Of a DNA stretch of 64,000 bases, positions 13,301 to 25,300 are shown piece by piece. The position numbers were made by a program, and so were the translations under genes. This DNA comes from Liopterus haemorrhoidalis (Eukaryota > Arthropoda > Insecta > Coleoptera > Dytiscidae): NCBI GenBank assembly GCA_963971575.1, contig OZ020620.1, positions 40,214,924 to 40,278,923 of the forward strand, written 5' to 3'. The notes under the pieces are model-generated. The model searched no databases. It saw nothing but the letters and a program-made list of their open reading frames with translations, and was not told the origin of the DNA. The stretch's first letter is position 1. Each line of letters starts with the position of its first letter.

Positions 13301-16300
13301 AGTTAATGTGAGATTCACAAGCGGACGCGGCAGCGTCCACGGTAGAACAGCACACAGAACGAAAATTGCCATTTCAGTCATATTAAAATCAATATCACCC
13401 AAAATGTCGAAAGTCCTCAGACCAAAAGGCCTATTGGCTCTTGGTTTTCTGTCATAAGTCTCTGTATGCCTATTTTGTAGAATAGGGTCATACGCGGGAT
13501 GATCTGGCTTGGTACCGAGTGCAGCCATATACCGCAGGGATAGAATTTTACGATGATTGTACAGTGACGGTTCGCCTGCTTCACACATCAGGCTTGGTCT
13601 TGCCTGCTATGTGTAATAATAGGATTACCAACCGTCCTACTTTAGTAGGACATGTCCTACAATTTACCTCCTTGTCCTTCGTCCTACCTACTGTTAAAAA
13701 ATATCGAAAATGTCCTACTTTATAGTATTTTTACTTTTAAAGACGCCTTTACCGCTGAGTCGACGTTTGCCGATGAACGCGATCGAGGCATAACGTTTTG
13801 ACTAAATTTCTATGATGTCATTAAGGATAAAGCTTTATTTAAAAAAGCAGGTACATCTAAAAAATATGATTTTATTAAAAAAAAAGAAAGAAAATGTGAA
13901 TGCAACCAATAAACATATCTAATTATATTTTTTATTACCATATATATTTAAACTTGATTGTTAATTATTTATTGGTTGTTTCTTATCAATTATATACAAG
14001 GAAATTTAAAAAAATTTCTTATGATTTATTTTATATTTTTATTTCTAAAATGTGATTTTGTTAAATATAAAGAAAGATGTGAACCAATAAACATATAATT
14101 TAATTTTCATAATAGTAGTATTACTTATTATTTATTGACTGTTTCTTATTAATTATATATTATGTTGGATCCCATAATAAGGCCTTTTTTCATAATGAGA
14201 CCTTTATGAAAATTTGTTTAATAATATATAATCTATAATAAAATGTTTTTATAATATTATTAAACAAATTTAAAAAAATTTATGTGAAGTGTGAATTTTC
14301 AAACATTTCAGGGTTTCGCAGGTATTTATTAACTGTGTGATGATTATTTGGGATGCCAAAACAAATTTTATGTCAAAATATTTTTTTATGAATTTTAATT
14401 CGAATGCCTAATACCATTATTTAAGTTTCTAAATATGTGCAGTATTTTTTTTATATAGCAAGGTTCATTAAGATTTTGGAAATTGCGCCTATGGCTTCCA
14501 TTGGTTGCTTAAATCATAAGCCTCGCCCTCTGATACCTTCAAATATAGAATTAAATTATAATTTCAACACTTCCCACTGGTTATTAAATTTACGCTTTTA
14601 AAAATTAAATGCAAAATTTACCAAAATATAACTAGAATTTTGACAAAATAATTTAAAACAATATAAAAATGCAAAAAAAAAACTGAAAAAATAAAAATTG
14701 ACGGGATTCGAACACAGTTTCTTACAGTAGTTTCAACTCACTAAGCGAGAACGCTACCACTGTGCTATACAGGCTCACTCATTTACTATGTTAAATAGCG
14801 GATTAAATATATTACATATTTTACTTAAAAACACAAAAAATGCGTTATTTTCCGAAAACATATTCTGATCAAAAATTCCTGTTGTACTATTCCGGTTCAC
14901 ACCAATGTACATTACTGAGAATTTTTTCAGATTTTTAGTTTAAACCATCTGGCCTACAGGGTGTGGGACAAAATTTTGTTTGCACAATTTTGGCAAAACT
15001 CGCCTCAAAATAATTTATTTTGAAAAAATAAAATTTTGATCGTTAATCCGCGTACCAAGGGCTTTCATTTGATACCCTACACAGAATTGTAAAAAAATAT
15101 TTTTTTTTTCAATGAGCATATATTTGTTTATATTTTTAGGGGGATATGTTTTTTAGATGTTTTAGTATTTTTCCTATGTGCGGGTCAAAGAGTTTTATAA
15201 GCATGCCAAATTTCAACTCTCTAGGTTTAGCCGTTTGGCTACAATTTTTACCGAACAGACAGACGACAAAATGACGGTATAAGGGTTTTTTGGTCATACC
15301 TACAAAACCCTAAAAAGGCCTCATTATAAAAAATGCCTTACTATGAAAAAAATGGCCTTGTTATGGGATTTGAACTTAATTAGGTACCTATATATTTCGT
15401 AGCATAACAATATTAAAAAAAAAAAAACTGTCCTACTAAACTACTATTTTTAGTTGAAATATCCTACTATGTCACGAGAGACATTTGGTAACCCTATGTA
15501 ATAAGAAAATCGCTATATTTTATTTAAATTATTTTTAAGTGTGAAATAACGCTGCCCGATTTCTATGTTGCCAATCACAGAATTTTAAGTTCCGCTTAGA
15601 CATGATCTTTTTAACTTCGCTTTTTCTGGGCAGTGGTCTCTGCCTATCGAGTTGGAGTTATTGTAACACTTTTTAGACTTATCTATGCCTTAAAACTTGT
15701 AGGCGCAAATAGTAATCGTTGCTGTCGCAAACAATTTTTAACTAACTGTGTCTTGAAACTTGTCTATTTTGTGTACTATATTTTTTTTATTTTCAGTTAT
15801 TAACTGTTGATGCTGGTTCAAAGTGGAGAATCGAAAATGTGGAGACGTCACATTTTTACTGTAATAAAGACATTGATAAACTCATCCAAGACACAGAGAG
15901 TCTGGTTACCTCAGAACTGGAGGGTGGCAATAGACAGAGGGCCATGAAACGGCTACGAGTGCCACCTTTAGGAGAAAAACAATCACCATGGATTACATTC
16001 AAAGTTGGACTCTTCTCGGGATCTTTTATTGTTTTATTTATAGCAGTTATTTTATCAGGTAAACATGACAAAGCTTTTTCTATTTTTTGGCTTATTTATA
16101 CAGACAACTAGCGTGAATTGTGACTCGAAATCCATAAGGTTGTGGGCAGAGCCGCAGTAAGAGGGGGGGCGGAGGGGGCGATGGCCCCTAGCGCACTAAG
16201 GAAAAGGGCGCTGACGGGCTTGCTAAGGGGCGCCATTGCGAAGATTAAGACCTTTTTTTTTTTCGTCACTTGGATTTAGGGAAGTGAGGACCTTTTTTTT

Positions 16301-19300
16301 GCTCATCACTTACATTTTCAGAGGTAAAAACCTTGTTTTTATTTACCAAAGGGCGCCAAAACACGGCTCTGCCCCTAGCGCAAGTTTTCCTTACTGCGGC
16401 TCTGGTTGTGGGTTCAATTCCCAGTGAAGGCTTGAATAGGGGATACGCATAAAATATATATTTCCTTAAAACTACATTTTTTTGATATGTTAATGTTATT
16501 TATGTCACCTAACAAAACAAAAATCACATTTTAATTACTATTACAACCAAATTTTTTAATTAAATATTGTAAATTTGAAATAAGACGACCACAGCGCGAA
16601 GGTTGTCGAGTAAATACTGAGCATGACGTCAAACCCCAGACAGCCCAGACTACAACATAATCTTTACGTGTGTATATTGCATTGTTCGAGAGTTTTGTAT
16701 TTGTTTTTAAACAATTTTTTACGCATTTATTATTAAAATGGCAGACAAAGATTTTGTTTGGGCTCAGAGTGATAATTTACCCAACATTGATGCTTTTATG
16801 CTCATGGAATATATGAAAAATAATGAATGTTACAGTGCTGAAGAAATACGTGGTGTCAAAACAGACTTGTAAGTGAACCATTTATGTATTCTATAACTTT
16901 ATGTAAACAATAAACGCTGCAACTCTGTAAAATGTAAATATTTATGTAATTTAGATGTCAGAATTTTACATTGTTTACATGAAGTTACAAAACGTTAGAG
17001 GCATAATTGAAATACTGCAATATAGGTTATATATTTTAATATAATATTTAATTCGGTAAACATGTATAAATTGTTTTTATAGAATTAAACTTTATTTTAA
17101 TTAAAATCACTCTAACTTTACACAATCTATAAAAGTTATACAAGCAAATAAGTTCACGACAGACTGTGTAGGTATTTAGCAGCAGAGTAGAAACTTGGCC
17201 TAATATTTTCTAACAGAGATATTATTTATCATGACCATGGAAACGTTACTTATAAGTATGAAAAAATTGAGAAAAAATTGAGACAGAAATTATTCGAAAT
17301 TTTTCGTTTTATCAAAAAATGTCTCAAATAAAAGTTATTAGTTATTGCTTTTATAGCAACTTTTGTTCAATAATTTTTTTCGAAATATTTTTATGTTGTG
17401 AAATATTCACAAAAATCTTAAAATCGACACGAGTAAACTCCCATTTTTAGTCAACTGATTCTTACCAAAAGTTGATCAACTCGTGCCATTCGTGGCAGAA
17501 GCTTAAATATAAAGTTTCATAAAAATCCTTTCAGCCGAATTTGCTCTACACGTGTACACAGACGGACAGACAGACAGACAGACGGACAGACAGACAGACC
17601 GACAGACATCATGCTAAAAATAGTCATAATGTTATGTAGGGACCTCAATTCGTGGAGATCCATCGAAATCTCGAAATGTCAAAATCGGTATGATCACAAT
17701 ACCTCCCTTATATATGTTGACGGTCGGTAATAAATAAATGCAAAACTGTTTTTTATGTTATATGCAACAAGAGGAATATAATAAAAAATAAAAAAAATCA
17801 TGCCTATCGCCTATTATTGATTTCTACATATTTCACATTAATCTCTGTTCATATTTCTAAAATTTTTTATTTTTTCAGCAATATTCCACGATGGAACAAG
17901 TGATAATTTAAAAGTAGCATTCAGATTGTATAGAGGACCTTTATTGATAGTTGAATTTTTATTCTTAATTGGCGTAAATGTATATGGATGGCGGTCATCT
18001 GGTGTAAACCACGTCTTAATTTTCGAATTAGATCCTCGAAACCATCTCTCCGAACAACATTTGATGGAATTGGCCGCCATTTTTGGAGTAATATGGACGT
18101 TGAGCCTGTTGAGCTTCTTGTACAGTGCAAGTTTGAGCATACCACCATATATAAATCCATTGGCATTGACGGTTTTGATGCTAGCATTTTTATTGAACCC
18201 TTGTAAGGTTTTTAGACATGAAGCAAGATTTTGGCTAATCAGGGTGTCGGTAAGTTAAAATTTTGTATTTTATTATCTATCGCATAGAAAATGTATTTCT
18301 CTTTAATATATTATGAGAATACTATGGGTCTAAACCCAATATTAAAAAAATTTAATTAATAAATAAATAAAATACTCGGTGGGTTTCACAAATATCAGTT
18401 TATTATTACTCTATACGCATTTCGGCAGTGACGCCATCAATAGGAGTTCAAATTACAAACTAAACTTATTTTTAACAAATACTTTGTGTAAAAATAAATA
18501 ATCAGTGCTATGGAATACAGGTATAAACATAATTAGCAGATAAGAGAACAATTTACCGATTTATTAAGGGAATTCCAGAGTTATTTTTGTACATTTCTTG
18601 TACTCTAATAGGGTAAGTTTAAGACTTTTATTACGTAGGTGTAATATTTTAAAACCATTTACAGAAAAGTTGTCATTATTAGTGATCATATGTTTAGCTG
18701 TGTTGGACTGTTCTATTTTTTAATTTTGGATGGCTTTAAATGTTCTCCAAATCTTGTTGCAAATTTTCGACTAGTTTGACCAATATATATTGTTGAGAAA
18801 TCTTGACACAATGCTTGATAAACTCCATTTTTGTTGCGTAAATCAATTTTATCTAATTATTATTGCCAAGTAATTTTTTAATGGTGTATTTATTATAAAT
18901 AGCTGGAGTTATATTAAATTTCTTTCATTTGAATCCTATTTTTAGACTAACCTGTCCATAAAAGGGTAGTTTTGGGGAGTGAGAACGAAAAAAAAAAAAA
19001 ACAGTTCTTTCTGTATAACTCTAAAACTGTTCATCATAATCACTTCTGTTTTTTTTTTTAGTTAGAAAGAGCTTAAAAAACTGAAAAAAGCTACGCTTAC
19101 ATAATACCTCCAACTATTTTAGTTTTTGAGAAAATATCTGAATTTTTTGAATGTTAGAAATTGTCTAAAAATATTTTCCGCGGTAATTTGTCTATGAAAA
19201 TTATATAAAAATTTTCTTTGGACATTATTGAATGAAACAAAACAAAAATTAAGTTAATCAGTGGACCTGAACCGAAATTACGACAGTTTTAAAATATTGT

Positions 19301-22300
19301 AATTTGAGCATTATTTTATGAGCATTTAAATTCTGCGGCCTAGAAAGCAGAAAGTGTTTGATTGTGGAAGGACGGTGGGAGAAGGGATGGAGTATTGGAG
19401 AACGGTGTGTTGTGTCGAGATCACCAACACCCAACACTCACATTTCACATTTATATTCAGATTAACGTGCTGTTAAGACTTGCTACAAACTATACTCGAA
19501 TATTTATTTAATATTATTGACCCCTGATTTGTTTCTGGATTATTTTTGTTGATATATTCAACTAGCTTTATTTTAAAAATATATATTTTTATATATCTAT
19601 ATGAATAAATGTGAAAGTCTGTCTCTGTTTGTCTGTCTGTCTGTCTATTTGTCAATATAGAGCAGTGGTATTCAGCCTGTATTCCGCGTAACCCTGGGGT
19701 TCCGTGGAACTTTTTCAGTGGTTCCGCAACTTTAATTTTACTCTGTTTTTTGACTCTTTGCTTGGGTACAATGATTTCGGTAATTTTTAAAAACTGAATA
19801 ACTTTAAGCTGAGGGTGCTACAATTTTCTAAAACACCATTTTCGTCATCAGTAGGTCTTATTTATTCCAAAGCAGTTAATTTTACTCGACAAAAAATTCA
19901 AATTTGTTGATTAGTGATTATTATTTACTTCTTATATCACCTACCATTTAAATATGTACTTTGTAGTGTATTATTGGATTTTATGTTTATAAATTACTAT
20001 ATTACTTTGATATTATGTTTATAATGATTGCTAATAAATGTTTATAATAAATAAATAAGTAAGATTCAAAACAGCATATCTCTAATTATTCGATTCAATT
20101 TATATATTCAATTTATACGTTATTTATTATTTTGTAAATAAATGGTCGCCATTTTGAAATGGTTAAAATTAAAGTATGATATTTTGATATCCTTGTAAAG
20201 CTGATTTAATGTACTTTCAAGAAAAAAAATTAAAGTACTGATTCATTATGCTAGATAAAAAGTTGAAACAATTTTCGTTGAAACCGGAAGTGATGTAGAA
20301 TTCTTATTATAGTCCTTAAGGGCTGATAACCACATTTTAAGCATATTTTTGTGAATTTTTATCAAATCTTTGGTTAAATTTATTCATTTTCAAACTAAGT
20401 ACATATATAAAGTTTGTTTTGAAGAAGATACAAAAAAAAAGTTTGAAGGCAAAATATGGCGAAATGAGCCAGCTGTGGCAAATCTTCTCAGACTCCGGGA
20501 AAAAAATTAGATTTTGCGGTGACCAGCATAACTCGTCACTGGATCATCTGAAATCAAAAATCCAAAAAGATTTTGTTAGTTTATGAGTTTGCCAAGGTAA
20601 CGACGTTGAGATATTTTTTTTTTCATGTTTTTTTTTTTATTTAACAATCACAAATATACTCATTTTTAGGTTTTTTCTAGGGGAAATTAATTTTTTTTGT
20701 CTTCTAAGTAACGCTAAAAACTGAAAAATCATTTTAAAAATAAAAACTTAATGTCATTACCTCGGCAAACTCATAAACTAACAAAATCTTTTTGGATTTT
20801 TGATTTCAGATGATCCAGTGACGAGTTATGCTGGTCACCGCAAAATCTAATTTTTTTCCCGGAGTCTGAGAAGATTTGCCACAGCTGGCTCATTTTGCCA
20901 TATTTTGCCTTCAAAATTTTTTTGTATCTTCTTCAAAACATACTTTATATATGTACTTATGGTCTATTTCAAAGTAGAAAAATGTGTGTAAGAAGATAGG
21001 AGCTGTTTGTCCTTGCTTCGGATTGGTTTAGATCGTCATCCCTATTACACTGTAAAAATATTCTATTTAGTCCAAGTTGACAGATGTTCAGGGTCGTACA
21101 TTGGATATATATATTATTTAATTTTTCTCATCTATTTTGTTATTATTTACATACTTAGACTTTTATTTATATTCTTGGCGTAGATTTTATGGAGAAAATA
21201 CTCCATGTAATTTGTTTTTACGCAGTTATATATTTTTTAGGTTATCTGACATATAAATATTTTTTGACACTTGATAATTAACAGATCAAGAGAGAGGACT
21301 AATGTGAGGTCAAAAGACAGCCCAGATGATTGTGCCCAAAGAAGAAGTTATTGATATAATTTTTAGACCTTCATATATACATACATTTTTAATTTTTATT
21401 TACAATAATTATTTAAATAAGTAACTTTAGCTCTGAAGATATATTTTTTGTTTTATTGCTTTGTTTTAGCCAAATCTCTCATTTTATACATATATAGTAC
21501 CTACATAATTTTTAAAATTAATATTTTTTTAACCTTTTCAAATTTCCCTTGTATTTACGTTGTATAAATAACGAAAATGTATTATCTGCCTTGTTTATTT
21601 CAATATCTTATTAACCTTTTTTATATTAAAAAAAAATAAAAAATAATTTGCTAACCCAGTCGCTACACCCATGCCCTAGTTGTAACTTATTTTAAATTTC
21701 CCGCTATACTGTATTTGATCAGTGTAAATCGTAATCGGTTCGCAGCGCTATCTACTTTTTTCTACTTTGAAATAAACCATAGTTTGAAAATGAATAAATT
21801 TAACCATAGATTTGAAAAAAAAAAAATCACAAAAATATGCTTAAAATGTGGTTATCAGACCTTACCCCCCCCCCCCTTAAGCAGGCCCTTTTGTCTAGTT
21901 TAACTTTTTTTCTGAAGAATTTTTTGTAACTCTTAAAATAAAGGAGTTATTTGAAGTGCGGCGTTTCAAACAACACCCTGTATATAAGATTATGTCTGAC
22001 TTTTTTTTATTTTTTAGATAAGAATACTGGGTGCTCCATTCTTTTACGTAGGATTCGCTGATTTCTGGCTGGCTGATCAGTTAAATAGCCTTGCCTCAGC
22101 TTTACTTGATTTTCATTTTCTCATTTGTTTTTATGTAACAAATGGGGATTGGAATAACGCGCTCGATACTGGTTACTGTACAAATAATTATACTATATCA
22201 GCATCAATAGTCAATAGTATACCTGCATATTTGCGTTTAATGCAGTGCTTAAGAAGATACCGTGATACTAAAGAGGCTTTTCCACATTTAGTCAATGCTG

Positions 22301-25300
22301 GAAAATATTCAACAACTATTTTTGTTGTTTTATTTAACTCTTTAAAAGCTGCGAATGAAGAGGAATATAAAAATGTTGATCCATATGATAACCCATACTT
22401 ATGGATGTGGGTAATTGCGTCTATTGTTAGTTCTTTATATGCTTATACATGGGATATTAAAATGGATTGGGGTTTATTTGATAAATCTGCTGGAGAAAAC
22501 AAATTTTTGAGAGAAGAAATTGTATACTCTTCAACGGTAAGTAAAAGTTTTATAATATATAGACTTAAGTTAAGCCTCATTCATAGCTCATGTTTTAATA
22601 GACAACGCGTAATTCATAGTGCATAATGTTAATGGATAATGTTAGTGGCTAAGCACAACACTTTAGTACCATTCATAGCTCATGTTTTAATAGATAAATC
22701 GATCTAGCTGCCATCTATACGCAATAGAAATTACTAAACAATTTATAATAAAAATATCTTCTTATTAAATATATGTATTGTTTTTTTATTAATGTACTTC
22801 TAAAAAGAACCAAAATAATATGTATTAAGTTAATTATTAAATAAAATAACTATAATGTTTCTGAAGCTACTCACTCTAACCTAACTTATTGATTTCACAA
22901 AAAAACTTAACTTTTGTGTCCAGCCTGTTTCCCAGAAGGTCTAAAAATCTGAAAAAAATCCCAATAATGTACATTGATGGAAACCAAAATAGTTCAAAAG
23001 GAATTTTTGTCAGATTAATTTTTTTATTGTTGAAAAAATACATATTTTATTTTAAAAGTTCATGTAGTATTTTAAGGAAAAGCTCTTAGTACATAGAATA
23101 ACAAACGGTACATTATTTTAAAAATATTGTTCATTTTGACTTGATTACCGCAAAAAAAAATGTTCCACACATATAACTGCTTTAATTTGGGTACTAGATA
23201 CCTGAAAAACACTAAAATATGTGAAAATTCACACTTCACATACATTTTTTATTAGATTCAACACATTTACTAATTAGTACTTCATAAACTGCTGCCACAA
23301 GTCTTTTTAGAATTTCCTGTATAATATATTCGTCTATTTTGAAATGTACCACTGTATACCTGCGAAACCCTGAAATATGTAAAAATTCTCACTTCACATC
23401 TATTTTTCAATATTAGTTTCAACATTTTTACTAATAATTATGTCACAAGCTGCATCCACAAGTCTTATTCGAATTTCAAGTATAATATATTCCTTCATTT
23501 TGAGAGTTATCAGTGTTTTAATGTTAATGTCAGAAGTTTGAGTTATACAAACTTCTAACATTATGCGCTTATACACTAAATTGGAGCTATGAATGTTAAT
23601 ACGGATTTGTGTAGAACTAACATTGTTATGCGTTAACATTAACACTATAAATTACGTACTATACTAGCGTCGGCGAATCATTGCAGTTACGTCACAATAC
23701 GAAACAAACGAATGTATTGTTTGGAACAATGCAATTGTTTGTTATGTCGTGTGACGTAACTGCACTGATTCGCCGACGCTAGTATATCTATTAAAACATG
23801 AGCTGTGAATGATACTTTAGTTTTACACAGTTCTATTTATTGATATAAATTGATAAAAATGTTTGTTAATTAATTGAACAATTTATTGATAATCTTGAAA
23901 ATAAATGGATCACTTTACACACAACAAATTATTTATCAATTTTTATTGAAAACTTTTATATTAGCAACTATAAAACATGTTGACATATTTATCAAAATAA
24001 TATTGAAAAAATCTTAACAATATTACGAGCTGTGAACCAAAACAAAAGTAATAACCTAGATGATGGTTAATTAGAACGTTTGCGATTCTAAGTGGTTCTG
24101 TCACATTTGAAAACGAAACAAATAACCTATATTTCTAGGTTATTTTACAACTTAACAGTTGGAAATCACTAAGTAGATAAAAATATACCTAGAATTCCTT
24201 AAAATATTGATAAAAATAGAACTTGTTCTATTTTCAAAATAGCCAACGGAGTGGCCGAGCGCATTAAGTCGTGCAGTTTGGACTGGTGAAAACAATCTAG
24301 ATTGTGCGGTCGATAGTTCGATTCTCCGTTGGTGATATTATTCGGGCGAGAATAATATGTTTACATTACTCCCATTTTCACAGTCATTCACCCCTCATCC
24401 AGGTGTAGGAGCTCGCCCCCTGGCATCGGCGATTAGCCTCATTGCAGAAATAGGCCGATGTAAAATATTAAATATTATAAAATATTATATAAAATATTAA
24501 ATACATAAATATTTTCAAAATAAATTGATCAATTACTGAACAGCTTATATATGCTGTTCACTTTTGTAAGAACAAACTAAGAGGAAATTTTGATTTCAAT
24601 AGTTTGCACCTTTGAAACTGTATGTCATGTTGGTATTAAAAAATGGCAAAAAATGTCAATTTGACATATGTCATAATAAAAAATTATATTTTAATAGACC
24701 ATATTAGTGTGTCGTCACATACATGTGCTGCCATCTGAGAGCTGAGTCCTTTTGAAGTTTAAAATACATGGGACATTACTTTTGTTACCTTAATTTTATA
24801 AATATTTTCAATTTTGGAGCATAAAATATGTATTTTTGATAAATATATACTAATATATATAGTCCAGACACTTTATATTATAGAAAATTCAAATAAAAGG
24901 AATCCAACCGCGAGACGGCAGCACTGAATCCCAATTTGTGACGTAGTTACTAATATGGTCTATTATAAGGATCATAACCAAAAAAATGTGGTCTAAATTA
25001 CAGCGCAAGGAAATTTTTTAAATGACATTTAAAGTCAGTAATTCACTACTAAATTAACCAAAATATCTAGATCTGGTTTGTCCTTACAAAAGTGAACAGC
25101 ATATATTCAAATAACGAATAAAAATTATTATAAAAAAACTGTTGATATTGATGTGATTATAGAAAATATATTCGTAGACATCTAGCATTCTATTGGCTTC
25201 TTACACTTATTAAATACCTACAAAATCCTGAAATATGTGAAAATTCACACTTCACATAATTTTTACCGACCGCCAACATATATAAGGGAGGTATTGTGAT

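Larger units (their letters stand above)
14165..15373. mobile_element. Nested TIR element inside the hAT
   Basis: The left end has GGATCCCATAATAAGGCC and the right end its imperfect complement GGCCTTGTTATGGGAT, followed inward on both sides by CATAATGAG-like repeats. It is inserted in the hAT at 13620-15496 and carries the GTCT repeat. The target duplication was not resolved. Confidence 0.5.
13620..15496. mobile_element. hAT-type element, 1.88 kb, with nested insertions
   Basis: The ends TAGGATTACCAACCGTCCTA and GACATTTGGTAACCCTA are flanked by TGTAATAA at 13612-13619 and 15497-15504. Inner repeats of TAGTAGGACA occur at both ends. The bulk is filled by a second element (about 14165-15373), which itself holds the GTCT-family copy at 14281-15316. 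No hAT transposase was seen. Confidence 0.82.

Noticed and set aside
13127..13588. Continuous 153-residue frame as one protein
   Set aside because: The N-terminal part is an RT linker, but the rest reads antisense through an RNase H fragment on the other strand, so it is a chance fusion.
18000..18206. Alternative frames over XPR1 exon 5
   Set aside because: They overlap a strongly conserved XPR1 exon in other frames and lack homology of their own.
24242..24330. Possible tRNA-Ser/Leu gene
   Set aside because: A and B boxes are visible, but there is an oversized, unpaired middle and a second copy at 43250 with the same non-tRNA body, so it is a SINE head.
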